The notes beneath the pieces are model-generated. The model saw nothing but the letters and a program-made list of their open reading frames with translations. It was not told the origin of the DNA and ran no database searches. The position numbers and the translations under genes are program-made. This document shows, in pieces, positions 12,143 through 22,920 of a DNA stretch of 64,000 bases (within the stretch, counting starts at the first letter, position 1; the number at the start of each line of letters is the position of its first letter). The stretch lies in NCBI GenBank assembly GCA_030063045.1, contig JAQSEB010000082.1:1860001-1924000 (forward strand), given 5' to 3'. This DNA comes from Pratylenchus scribneri. Taxonomy: Eukaryota; Nematoda; Chromadorea; Rhabditida; Pratylenchidae.

Positions 12143-14408
12143 ACTAGCCCCTGCGGGGCTCTCTTGCCTTGAGATATGTGGTTCTGTACTTGAGACACTT
12201 CGTTTTTGGAATCCCTGCGGGATTTCACTGAGTCTAGCCTTCTTTAGACTATTTGAGTGACTCGGAGGGAATTGATCTATTTTCGCAGGGGTTATCTCCA
12301 TCTTCGCCCCTTCGGGGCTTAGGGGGGGTTATCTCCACGTTCGCCCCTTCGGGGCTCAGGGGGGTTATCTCCATCTTCGCCCCTTCGGGGCTCAGGGGGG
12401 TTATCTCCATCTTCGCCCCTTCGGGGCTCAGGGGGGTTATCTTCATCTTCGCCCCTTCGGGGCTCAGAGGGTGGCCTTCGGCCCCTTTCGCCACCTTAAT
12501 CCCATCATTTTGATCCTTAATCCCTCTTTATCCTTCTATATCCGGCTTAATCACACGCACTGCCAAGCCTGCTATTTCCATCTTCGCCCCTTCGGGGCTC
12601 AGGGGGTGGCCTTCGGCCCCTTTCCCCACCTTAATCCCATCATTTTGACCTTAATCCCCCTTAATCCCCCTTTATCCGGCTATATCCAGCCCAGCTACCG
12701 GGCCTCCGGCCCGGCCCACGTGCCTTCGGCACGCTTCCCCCCTCACTTCCGACCCATTTCCCGCCTTAATCCCATCATTTTTACCCTTAATCCCCCTTAA
12801 TCCCCCTATATCCGGCTATATCCCGATCACCTACCGGGCCTCCGGCCCGGCCCACGTGCCTTCGGCATGCTTCCCCTTCACTTCCGATCCATTTCCCACC
12901 TTAATCCCACCATTTTGATACTTAATCCGCCTTAATCCCCCTATATCCGGCTTAATCTCGCGCACCTTTAGGTTTCGTTCAAAACGGATATGATATTCGT
13001 GATCCCCGACCTAGATTACCCCATAAATGACTATTTTTGCGAAAATTTTGAAAAAACCGCTCCGCGGTTTACACCGCGGTAACTCGCGCACCGCTTCGCG
13101 GATCTCGAAAAAATTTCGATATTCGGGATCCCCGACCTCGACTACCCACTCCCCAGTCTTTATCTCGAAAAAAATTTTTTGAAAAGAGAAGGGTCCCCCC
13201 TATGGGTCTCAAAAAAACCGTTTTCCGCGCGGAGCTCCGCGCGGAGTGAAAATTTTGAAAAACTGGAAGTTTTCCCACAATCTCCATAAGGTCAAGATAT
13301 GGTTTGCACCAAACCGCTTGTCGATACGACCATTTTGAAGAGAGATAATTGAAAGAATTCCCGCGTCTACCCACCTTATTTTCTAGTAATAATAACTAGC
13401 CCCTGCGGGGCTCTTTTGCCTTGAGATATATGGATCTGTGCTTGAGACACTTCGTTTTTGGAATCCCTGCGGGATTTCACTGAGTCTAGGTGATTTTGGT
13501 GGAAATCAGAGCTTAATCCGGCTTAATCCCCCTTTATCCCTCTATATCTGGCTTAATCCCACGCACTGCCAAGCCTGCTATTTCCATCTTCGCCCCTTCG
13601 GGGCTCAGGGGGTGGCCTTCGGCCCCTTTCCCCACCTTAATCCCATCATTTTTACCCTTAATCCCCCTTAATCCGCCTTTATCCGGCTTAATACCACGCA
13701 CTCCCAAGCCTGCTATTTCCATCTTCGCCCCTTCGGGGCTCAGGGGGAGGCCTTCGGCCCTTTTCCCACATTAATCCCATCATTTTTACCCTTAATCCCT
13801 CTTAATCCTGCTTAATCCCCCTATATCCGGCTATATCCCGCGAACTTTCCGGGCCTCCGGCCCAGCCCACGTGCCTTCGGCACGCTTCCCCTTCACTTCC
13901 GACTCATTTCCCGCCTTAATCCCATCATTTTGACCCTTAATCCCTCTTAATCCCCCTTTATCCGGCTTAATCTCGCGCACCTTTAGGTTTCGTTCAAAAC
14001 GGATATGATATTCGTAATCCCCGACCTCGATTACCCCATATATGATTATTTTTGTGAAAATTTTAAAAAATCCGCTCCGCGGTTTGAACCGCGGTAACTC
14101 GCGCACCGCTTCGCGGATTTCGAAAAAATTTCGATATTCGGAATCCCCGACCTCGATTACCCATTCCTATGAACTTATCTCGAAAAAAATTTTTTGAAAA
14201 GTGCTTGGTCCCCCCTATGGGTACCAAAAAAACCGTTTTCCGCGCGGAGCTCCGCGCGGAGTAAAGTTGGAAAAAAGTTTGAAGTTTTCTACAAACCGCA
14301 ACCTGGTCGCCCACAGATCGAGACCAAATTTGCAGTATACGGACACCTGTGAAGTCTTAAACTTGAAAGAATTTGTTGGAACCCCGACCTTATTTTCTTA
14401 TAATAATA
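12143..14408. repeat. Higher-order repeat dimer, unit 3 (diverged second half)
   Basis: The first monomer (12143-13394) is nearly identical to unit 2. The second (13395-14408, 1,014 bases) differs: it has an extra TTAATCC block and a different palindrome flank resembling 7740-7890. This marks the right edge of the clean dimer array. Confidence 0.8.
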
Positions 14409-14510
14409 ACTAGCCCCTGCGGGGCTCTCTTGCCTTATTATCATGTTTACTTCTTCGATATTAGAATCCCTGCGGGATTTCACTGTCTCTAGATGATTTT
14501 TTTGTCATTT

Positions 14511-15135
14511 TATAGCTTAATCCGGCTTAATCCCTCTTAATCCGCCTTAATCCCCCTTTATCCGGCTTAATCCCAGGCTTCCTCAGGCCTTCGGCCGGGC
14601 CCACAAGCCTTCGGCTCGTTTGCCTTGGGCCTTCGGCCCATTTCACCACTAATCCCTTCATTTTGACCCTTAATCCCTCTTAATCCGCCTTAATCCTCCT
14701 TTATCCGGCTTAATCCCAGGCTTCTTCCGGCCTTCGGCCGGGCCCACGAGCCTTCGGCTCGTTTGCCTTGGGCCTTCGGCCCATTTCACCACTTTATCCC
14801 TTCATTTTGACCCTTAATCCCTCTTAATCCCCCTTTATCCGGCTTAATCCCAGGCTTCCTCCGGCCTTCGGCCGGGCCCACGAGCCTTCGGCTCGTTTGC
14901 CTTGGGCCTTCGGCCCATTTCACCACTTAATCCCTTCATTTTGACCCTTAATCCCTCTTAATCCGCCTTAATCCCCCTTTATCCGGCTTAATCCCAGGCT
15001 TCCTCCGGCCTTCGGCCGGGCCCACGAGCCTTCGGCTCGTTTGCCTTGGGCCTTCGGCTCATTTCACCACTTAATCTCATCATTTTGACCCTTAATCCCT
15101 CTTAATCCGCCTTAATCCCTCTTAATCCGGCTATA
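14511..15135. repeat. Tandem repeat, about 150 bp x 4, with three TTCG hairpins per unit
   Basis: Each unit has TTAATCC phrases, then ggccttcggcc, gagccttcggctc and gggccttcggccc hairpins, then a spacer with cattttgaccc. Four consecutive units are visible, with small differences. Confidence 0.85.
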
Positions 15136-15715
15136 TCCCGCGCAGCTTTAGGTTTCGTTCAAAACGGATATGATATTCGTGATCCCCGACCCAGATTACC
15201 CCATAAATGACTATTTTTGCGAAAATTTTGAAAAAACCGCTCCGCGGTTTGCACCGCGGTAACTCGCGCACCGCTTCGCGGATCTCGAAAAAAGTTTCAT
15301 ATTCGGCTTCGCCGACCTCGACTACCCATTACCCAATGTTTATCTCGAAAAAAATTTTTTGAAAAGAGAAGGGTCCCCCCTATGGGTCTCCAAAAAACCG
15401 TTTTCCGCGCGGAGCTCCGCGCGGAGTGAAGTTGGAAACTTCGTTGTATTTTTCTCCAAACCGCGACCGGCTTCGGTCCCTTCAGTTCAAATTTCAGGGC
15501 CTTCGGCCCATTTTGAAGAGAGATAATTGAAAGAATTTGATTTTGTTGAGACCTTATATTCTAGTAATAATAACTAGCCCCTGCGGGGCTCTCTTGCCTT
15601 GAGATATATGGATCTTTGCTTGGGAAACTTCGTTTTTGGAATCCCTGCGGGATTTCACTGAGTCTAGCCTTCTTTAGACTATTTGAGCAAAACGGAGAGA
15701 ATTGATCTATTTTCG

Positions 15716-16305
15716 CAGGGGTTATCTCCATCTTCGCCCCTTCGGGGCTCAGGGGGGTTATCTCCGGAAGTGATCTATTTTTTAAGGGATTTGTTTCAAC
15801 CTTCGCCCCTTCGGGGCTCAGGGGGGTTATCTCCATCTTCGCCCCTTCGGGGCTCAGGGGGGCTTGATCCATCTTCGCCCCTTCGGAGCTCAGGGGGGTT
15901 ATCTCAATCTTCGCCCCTTCGGGGCTCAGGGGGGTTATCTCCATCTTCGCCCCTTCGGGGCTCAGGGGGGTTATCTCCATCTTCGCCCCTTCGGGGCTCA
16001 GGGGGCTTGATCCATCTTCGCCCCTTCGGGGCTCAGGGGGGTTATCTCCATCTTCGCCCCTTCGGGGCTCAGGGGGGTTATCTCCATCTTCGCCCCTTCG
16101 GGGCTCAGGGGGCTTGATCCATCTTCGCCCCTTCGGGGCTCAGGGGGGCTTGATCCATCTTCGCCCCTTCGGGGCTCAGGGGGGTTATCTCAATCTTCGC
16201 CCCTTCGGGGCTCAGGGGGGTTATCTCCATCTTCGCCCCTTCGGGACTCAGTGGGGTTTGTTTCCATCCTCGCCCCTTCGGGGCTCAGGGGGTGGCCTTC
16301 GGCCC
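15716..16305. repeat. 36-bp tandem repeat with cgccccTTCGgggct hairpin
   Basis: About 15 consecutive units of roughly 36 bases (cttcgccccttcggggct plus caggggggttatctccat, or a shorter cttgatccat variant). Shorter runs of the same unit occur at 8040-8215, 10162-10337 and 12294-12469. The 36-base length is a multiple of three, so the run is open in several frames on both strands. Confidence 0.88.
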
Positions 16306-16947
16306 CTTTCCCCGCCTTAATCCCATCATTTTGACCTTTAATCCGCCTTAATCCCTCTTAATCCCCCTATATCCGGCTTTATCCCGCGCACCTACCGGGC
16401 CTCCGGCCCAGCCCACGTGCCTTCGGCACGCTTCCCCTTTACTTCCGACTCATTTCCTGCCTTTATTCCATCATTTTGACCCTTAATCCCTCTTAATCCC
16501 CCTTTATCCGGCTTAATCTCGCGCACCTTTAGGTTTCGTTCAAAACGGATATGATATTCGTGATCCCCGACCCAGATTACCCCATATACGACTATTTTTG
16601 TGAAAATTTTGAAAAAACCGCTCCGCGGTTTGCACCGCGGTAACTCGCGCACCGTTTCGCGGATCACGAAATAAACTTGATATTCGTGATCCCCGACCTC
16701 GATTACCCATTCCCCAGTGTTTATCTCGAAAAAAATTTTTTGAAAAGAGAAGGGTCCCCCCTTTGGGTCTCAAAAAAACCGTTTTCCGCGCGGAGCTCCG
16801 CGCGGAATGAAAATTTTGAAAAACTGGAAGTTTTCCCACAATCTCCATAAGGTCAAGATATGGTTTGCACCAAACCGCTTGTCGATACGACCATTTTGAA
16901 GAGAGATAATTGAAAGAATTCCCGCGTCTACCCACCTTATTTTCTAG

Positions 16948-17189
16948 TAATAATAATTTTTCATAATTTTAAAAGGGAAAATAAAAAAAAAAGACTGAAA
17001 AAAAGATATCATCTATAAATAAGGCTTTTTGAGGAAAAATGTTTTTTCTGGAAAAAAAAAGGATTTTTTCTAAAATTTCAAAAAAAATCAAATTTTATTT
17101 TAATATTTTATCAATATTTATTTAAATATTTCACATAAATCCGCTCTCTAAAAATAATTTACAAAAGAAGAAATTAATTTATTTAAAAT
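16948..17189. other. AT-rich spacer right of the array
   Basis: Homopolymer-rich AT DNA with no gene seen. It marks the sharp compositional edge of the array. Confidence 0.7.
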
Positions 17190-17489
17190 TTAGGCAATTT
17201 TATCGATGGAATTGGTGGCAATATTTTTGGTGAATTGATGAATTGCCTTCACACCCAAATGACCATTCGAGACCCGAATAGATTCAATCATAAGGTCGGA
17301 ATTAATTTCATTTTGGGCAAATATACCTATTTCATATTTTGCATATTTTACAGGCCTACAATACATTGTGCCGTAATTTGGAGGAATTAATGGCAAATTA
17401 ATGTGGATAGATGATGGAAATATATTGAATTTGGAAATGGATAAATAATTGACCCAACGATAAATAAAAAAATATTTCACTATTTTCAC
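17190..17489 (-). CDS. Hypothetical protein, probable exon
   Basis: Open frame of 99 codons reading right to left with no ATG at its upstream end, so it is probably a last exon or a fragment. The peptide has gene-like composition (for example NLPLIPPNYGTM and YEIGIFAQNEIN) and ends at TAA. No family is recognised. It could belong with the F-box gene further right, separated from it by the EF-hand gene and a transposon, but nothing shows this directly. Confidence 0.4.
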   Translation of the reverse strand: MKIVKYFFIYRWVNYLSISKFNIFPSSIHINLPLIPPNYGTMYCRPVKYAKYEIGIFAQNEINSDLMIESIRVSNGHLGVKAIHQFTKNIATNSIDKIA

Positions 17490-17579
17490 TTATTTATTAT
17501 TTTTCTCGATAAAACGAAAATTATTTAAATTTAATTGGATTATTATTTAATTTTCAGAAATAAATACTGAAAGTGTTTA

Positions 17580-17800
17580 AAGTTTGTAACGATTTAGTGA
17601 TTTGTCCTAGACCACTAAACCATATGTCCAATCGATAGATCTCATCAAAGCGCATCGAATGATATATTTTTTTGTCATATTTTGGCCAAAAATTAAAGGT
17701 TTCAAACCATGTAAACCGCCTTTTCGTTTTTGGTTCAAAATTGAATTGGAATTGGCTAAACTATAACAAATAATTTTTAATTTTTTTTTCAATAATTTAA
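17580..17800. repeat. Dispersed repeat fragment
   Basis: Carries the phrases atcgatagatctcatc and accactaaaccatat, which resemble parts of 23080-23340 and 37120-37330. Probably a decayed MITE; no full-length inverted repeat was resolved. Confidence 0.4.
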
Positions 17801-17847
17801 TTAAATAATATTTATATTTATTCCATTCATTTAATTAAAATAATTTA

Positions 17848-18239
17848 TCAATACTTCTTTTCACATTTCATTTTTTCGGGTTCTGATTCGCCTTCGCCTG
17901 TGAATAAAATTGATCATTAAGCATTAATTATGAATAAAAAACAAACAAATTCATTTCGATCAACGAATCCATCTATATTTGTGTCCCAAAGATGGAAAAG
18001 TTGTATCGGATTGTACGTTGGACGAAGATATGCCGCCTCCATTTCATCCAATGACAATTTTCCATCCTTGTTTTTGTCAGCTTCATCAAATGGATTATTT
18101 TGTGGTTGTGTTGCATTATTTTGGGTGGAATTCTTAAATTTATTATTATCTTTAAAAATGAATTCAAATTTCAAACCAATTTGACAAAAATGACGAGAAT
18201 TAGAAGAGGCAAAAGAAAGAGGAATTTATTGGTTTTCAT
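17848..18239 (-). CDS. Small secreted EF-hand protein
   Basis: Three exons: 18239-18177, 18132-17943 and 17897-17848, giving 100 residues with phases that fit. The first exon is a hydrophobic signal peptide (MKTNKFLFLLPLLILVIF). An Asn/Gln-rich linker follows, then a canonical EF-hand loop DKNKDGKLSLDE and a second loop DTNIDGFVDRNE, and a short charged tail ending CEKKY. Both loops keep acidic or Asn residues at the calcium positions and Glu at position 12. EF-hand pairs bind calcium; a signal peptide puts this one in the secretory pathway. The second acceptor (TTTAAG at 18133) was chosen because it alone keeps frame. Reticulocalbin- or calumenin-like proteins are much longer, so this is a minimal pair. 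Confidence 0.78.
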
Positions 18240-18312
18240 TTTTTTTTCAAAAATGGAAAATTTTAAAATAATATTAAGGAGAATAAAATGAATTTAATCG
18301 CGGTTTAAAAAT

Positions 18313-19864
18313 ACGTGGGGCTTAATTGCCTGTCTAAAGGGGCTGAATTTTGAGTCTAATTTTTCTCCTGTCTAAAGGGGCTGAATTTTGAGTCTAATTT
18401 TTCTCCTGTCTAAAGGGGCTGAATTTTGAGTCTAATTTGGAGGATTTTGAATTAAACTATATAAAAAGGTTTTTCGATATTCTGGGGTGTGCGGAAATCA
18501 AAAATGAGGTGCGCAGGATTAATCCGGATATAGAGAAATTAAGGTGGATATAGGGGGATTAAGGTGGATATAGGAGGATTAAGGTGGATATAGAGGGATT
18601 AAGCCCCGAAATTGAGGGGAAATGGCCTGGAGGGCTAGTGGAAGGTCGGAGAAGGGTAACAAAGGCCCGGAATGTGCGCGGGATATATGCGGATATAGGG
18701 GGATTAAGGTGGATATAGAGGGATTAAGGTGGATATAAAAGGAAGATTAAGGTGGATATAGAGGGATTAAGCCCCGAAATTGATGGGAAATGGCCTGAAG
18801 GGCCAGTGGAAGGTCGGGAGATGGGCTGAAGGCCCTGAGAGTGGGTGGGATATAGCCGGATATAAGGGGATATACGTGGATTTAGGGGGATTAAGCCCCG
18901 AAATGGATGGGCGTGAGTCTTGGTTTGTTTGTTTGCTTCCCCGGCTTCGCGAGAATCCCATTCTCCGAACACCTAACCCTAATCCCTAGCCCCTAACTAA
19001 GCTTAATCCGGCTTAATCCCCCTTTATCATATCTTAATCCCCCTAAATCTGGCTATATCCCGCGTGCTCCGAACCCCTAAGCCCCTAGCCCCTAGATCCC
19101 ATGCCGCCCCTAACCATAACCTTAAACCCTAGCCCCTAACTAAACTTAATCCCTCTTAATCCACGTATATCCCCTTATATCTGACTTAATCCCGCGCAGT
19201 CTCCGGGCCTCTGCTACACTTCCCCGACGTTCCCATGGCCTTCCGGGCCATTCCCATTTTTCGGAGCTTAATCCCCTTTAATCCTCTTTAATCCCCCTTA
19301 ATCCACGTATATCCCCTTATATCCGGCTATATCCCACCCACTCTCAGGGCCTTCAGCCCATCTCCCGACCTTCCACTGGCCCTTCAGACCATTTCCCATC
19401 AATTTCGGGACTTAATCCCTCTATATCCACCTTAATCCCCCTATATCCGCATATATCCCGCGCACATTCCGGGCCTTTGTTACCCTTCTCCGACCGTCCA
19501 CTGGCCCTCCAGGCCATTTCCCCTCAATTTCGGGGCTTAATCCCTCTATATCCACCTTAATCCTCCTATATCCACCTTAATCCCCCTATATCCACCTTAA
19601 TTTCTCTATATCCGGATTAATCCTGCGCACCTCCTTTTTGATTTCCGCACACCCCAGAATGTCGAAAAACCTTTTTATATAGTTTAATTCAAAATCCTCC
19701 AAATTAGACTCAAAATTCAGCCCCTTTAGACAGGAGAAAAATTAGACTCAAAATTCAGCCCCTTTAGACAGGAGAAAAATTAGACTCAAAATTCAGCCCC
19801 TTTAGACAGGAGAAAAATTAGACTCAAAATTCAGCCCCTTTAGACAGGCAATTAAGCTTTTCCG
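18313..19864. mobile_element. Non-autonomous Mutator-like element with satellite-like palindromic core
   Basis: 1,552 bases flanked by a perfect 9-base duplication TTTAAAAAT (18304-18312 and 19865-19873). The ends carry the same 38-base subterminal repeats (core ctgtctaaaggggctg) as the autonomous element at 24073-26985: three units on the left and four on the right, inverted. Inside, two long arms (about 18313-18905 and 19265-19864) are reverse complements, made of ggattaaggtggatatagg phrases. The centre has TTAATCC and CCCTAA-type phrases. No transposase is present. It would move using the enzyme of the related full element. Confidence 0.92.
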
Positions 19865-20120
19865 TTTAAAAATGCATTAAATATTATTTAATCGTTAACA
19901 TTTAAAATTATTTTCCCACCCTAATTGAATAAATTAAATAAAAATGAATTTTATCAGCGGTTTTAAAATGCATTAAATAAATAAATGTGAATATTTAATA
20001 TTATTTAATCGGTGTTAACATTTTATTCATAAATTTTTTCCTCTCCCAAATATGAATATTTAAATGCTTTTTTTTTATCAATTTAAAATGAATAAATATT
20101 AAATAAAATCAATTTAAAAA

Positions 20121-21735
20121 TCAAATATCGCGATAAAATCGAGCCATAAAAATTGCATTTGCCCTCGCCGGAATATCCCGAATTGGAAATAGTTCAAATG
20201 TTCGATTTTCCTTTAGAAAAAATATTTTCATAAATTAATTGTTAACTTACTCGATTATATTTTCCCTTAATATGGGCACAATAATGGGCAGTGGAGGGGA
20301 AAAGCATGAAAATTTGGGAAATACCAAAATGAGCGCATTGTTCCGTGAATTGGCCACAAAATTCGGGTGGACAATTTTGGATGGAAATGTGAAAATGTGG
20401 AGCATCCGAATTGGATAACCAATTCTGAAAATGAATATATTAATATATTTTACAAGTAATATTGGAAATATCTAATTTATGTTAGGGAATTCCGGCTTCT
20501 AAAGAGTCTAAATATTTGAGAATAGGCTCATTCGATTCAGCATAGTCGATTTAGTTTGTGAAATTTCAATTTCGGTCTCTAATAAGGTCTAGGCAAGAGT
20601 TGTAAACTAAAACCGATTTGGCTTAAAAAAAACAATGGTTTAGCTTTTAGAAACAAGGTCATATGGTTTTTGAAATTGAAATTTCATAGACTTTAAAAAT
20701 TAGCTAGCTCAGAATCTAGCTATTTCAGAATTAGCCCATTTCAAATTATAGCTATAATTAAATATATTAAAATTAATTTAAATGAATTTGTTTGCCTCAA
20801 TGAATTTGCAAATGACAATCAAAAATGATTTTGACACTTGGCCATTGGGCAATGGAGCATCCCAAATAATTGGAATTTGGTGGTGAGGCATTCGAAAGCG
20901 CAAATCCCAGGCAAATTTGTCCAAAATTGATTGTGAAAATGAATTAATTCCTACAAAATATTTTATTTATTTCATTTTAAAATTAATTTCACCTTTGTTC
21001 GTTTCATCGTTTTTATCATTTTTCAATTTAAATTGGCCCAACGATTCCATCAAATTTCCATCATTTTGTATTAAATGTCCAAATTTGCAATTTTTAAGAT
21101 GAATTCTTTGGCAATATTTTTGTTCATTGAATAGACAATTTGTAATTTCGTAACAATTTTCAAAATTTATCTGTAAAAAATATTAAAAAAATTAATTAAT
21201 TTAATTTTACATTTTCCACAAAAATTGTTTGAATTCCTTTTTGCCTTCCGATTTTCAATTTTTCTGCCAATATTTTTAAATTTTTCCCATCAATTGGACC
21301 AATTATTCCCAAATTTGCCACTTCAAATAATTCCAATGGGGCCATATTCTAAAAAATAAATTTTTATATAATTTTAAAAAACAATTTTCGCCTTCTCAAT
21401 TCGCCTTTTTCCATCAAATTTTCTTTCCAATTCCAATTTCCATTCTTCATTATTATTTTTTGTAATTTTAACATCCACCGGGCATCGTGCCATTTTTGTT
21501 GCTTAAAATGGAAAAATAAATATTAATTAATTTAATTAATTAAATTACAATTTGCTCGAAGTATTTTTCGGAATTTTTTGCAGCAATTTTGTCCATTCAT
21601 TACATCTTTCCAATTTTCGAGTTTCACAAAAATGGCAACAATCATTTCCGAGGCCAAAAGATCAGCGAATGGGGAATAGGAGGAAGGGCAATCATTTTGG
21701 AATTGTTCATCGATTTTGGCATAATTTAATGACAT
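20121..21735 (-). CDS. F-box protein
   Basis: Starts with ATG at 21735; the first exon (to 21549) holds an F-box-like segment: FADLLASEMIVAIFVKLENW, then CCKKFRKIL. Further exons read in frame: one containing ARCPVDVKITK (about 21380-21500), one with LFEVANLGIIGPIDGKN (about 21215-21350), one with FENCYEITNCLFNEQKYCQ (about 20990-21175), then exons with DLRFRMPHHQIPIIWD (about 20800-20930), APHFHISIQNCPPEFCG (about 20250-20440) and a last exon ending FYRDI (20121-20210). F-box proteins bring substrates to SCF ubiquitin ligases. The rest of the protein is a nematode-type C-terminal region with no recognised repeat. A dispersed repeat fills the intron at about 20490-20757. Confidence 0.65.
20485..20757. 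repeat. Dispersed repeat in F-box gene intron
   Basis: Related to 62750-63240: shared phrases include gtgaaatttcaatttcgg, aaggtctaggcaa, and the tail with agctagctcagaatctagct. It lies in an intron in both places. Confidence 0.6.
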
Positions 21736-21827
21736 TTTTGGCTAAATAATGTTAATTAATTAAATGTGCGGTTTTTTGTCAACAAAATTAGTTTATTTTG
21801 TACAATAATTATTTAATGTTTTATCAT

Positions 21828-22057
21828 AAATCCTATAACCTCATACCATTCAATAGAGCTCATCGAGAATCGAGATGCATCAATTGGCCTAAATATTTCC
21901 ATGGTTTAAATCAAATTAAAAGCATTAAACCATCTAAACAATATTTGACTTTTGGTTTATCTCTTTCAATTTTAATCTAAGTAAACCATGGAAATATAGA
22001 GGTCAATCGATGAATCTCGATGAGCTCTATTGAATGATATAAGGTTTATAGGGTTTA
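21828..22057. mobile_element. MITE with imperfect long inverted repeats
   Basis: Left arm aaatcctataacctcatacc to about 21905 is the reverse complement of the right arm (about 21980-22057), including ctcatcgagaatcgagat paired with atctcgatgagctctat. The element is about 230 bases with no coding capacity. Target duplication not resolved. Confidence 0.72.
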
Positions 22058-22214
22058 GATTCAAGCACTAAAAAGTTAAGTTTTCGACAAAAGAAACCGA
22101 AAAACTGTCGACAATAAAATCTTTTCTCTTAATTAAATAAAATGGAATTCAGATTTGAATTATTTTTAAGGCAATTTAATTGAAAATAAAGTGATAAAAT
22201 AAAATCAAGTGCTC

Positions 22215-22490
22215 TTAAAAGCATAAATATTTTCGATGTTGCCCAAAAAAAGGCCAAAATTCATTTTTTTTTCCTCCTCGTGGCCATGCCCGGGGTTCTT
22301 CGACGCCGTTTTTTTGGGCATCTCCGATTATCAGATAATCAACCCTCCTTCCATGCACATTGGACAATAACAAAGTGGGCCACATTTCCCCCCAAAAAGA
22401 GGGCAAAACAAACAGCAATGTGGATGGAATACTAAATTGGGGGACTAAAAATGATAAGAAAGAATGGGATAACTTTGTGATAACAGCCAT
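22215..22490 (-). CDS. Hypothetical small protein, Trp-rich
   Basis: Single open frame of 91 codons from a true ATG. The N-terminal half is hydrophobic (FLSFLVPQFSIPSTLLFVL), so it could be a signal peptide or membrane segment; the C-terminal half is basic and aromatic. No family recognised. It could be chance in a poorly annotated interval. Confidence 0.3.
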   Translation of the reverse strand: MAVITKLSHSFLSFLVPQFSIPSTLLFVLPSFWGEMWPTLLLSNVHGRRVDYLIIGDAQKNGVEEPRAWPRGGKKNEFWPFFGQHRKYLCF

Positions 22491-22920
22491 TGGATGTTAG
22501 CAATCAACAAAACAATTCTTCTAATTTTTTTCCAAATATATGCCTTACGGGGAATATATTCCAAAACAAATTTAGGTAATTATCGGTTATTCCCTGATGT
22601 GTAGATTAGAAAAACATTTTTTTTGGATTTTATTTTATTATTCAAATTTGATTGTAAAATGATGAGAAAAATAAAATTTTTAGGCTTAGATTCTTATCCC
22701 ATTTTGGGGGTAACATAAGGTAATTTTTTGGTTGAAAAAATCTGCCCGAGGATAACCGAAAAGTACTCAAATTTGGAATCAATTTGAATGAACTTTAATT
22801 GGAAAGAATTTATTTTCAACAAATTAACAATTTTATTAAAATCGAACAATCAGGCGTTGATCAACAAATTTTCGATTGCATTTCCATCGCTTTGTTTCCG
22901 TTCTACTTTCGTTCTTTTCT

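Larger units (their letters stand above)
7528..16947. repeat. GC-rich hairpin satellite array
   Basis: About 9.4 kb, far richer in G+C than the flanks, made of repeated monomers of 0.88-1.37 kb. Each monomer starts with actagcccctgcggggct, found at 7889, 9131, 10011, 11263, 12143, 13395, 14409 and 15573. It then carries some of these modules: 36-base TTCG-hairpin repeats, TTAATCCC/TATATCC phrases, ccgggcctccggcccgg and gtgccttcggcac hairpins, a Ccgcggtttacaccgcgg module, a perfect palindrome ccgcgcggagctccgcgcgg, and an AT-rich tail ending in taataataa. Long open frames occur on both strands but are repeat translations, not genes. The array ends at about 16947, where taataataa passes straight into AT-rich DNA. 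Confidence 0.9.

Noticed and set aside
15716..16305. Regular 36-base repeats that look like a CRISPR array
   Set aside because: Units are contiguous tandem copies without unique spacers, and the setting is eukaryotic.
8784..16935. Many 80-145 codon open frames on both strands in the GC-rich array
   Set aside because: They repeat with the satellite period, overlap on opposite strands, and are translations of hairpin repeats such as SPEGAKMEIT; GC-rich repeats with few stops give long frames by chance.
18960..19140. CCCTAA-like phrases that might be telomeric
   Set aside because: Short, irregular and inside a transposon; nematode telomeres are usually TTAGGC arrays and none are seen.
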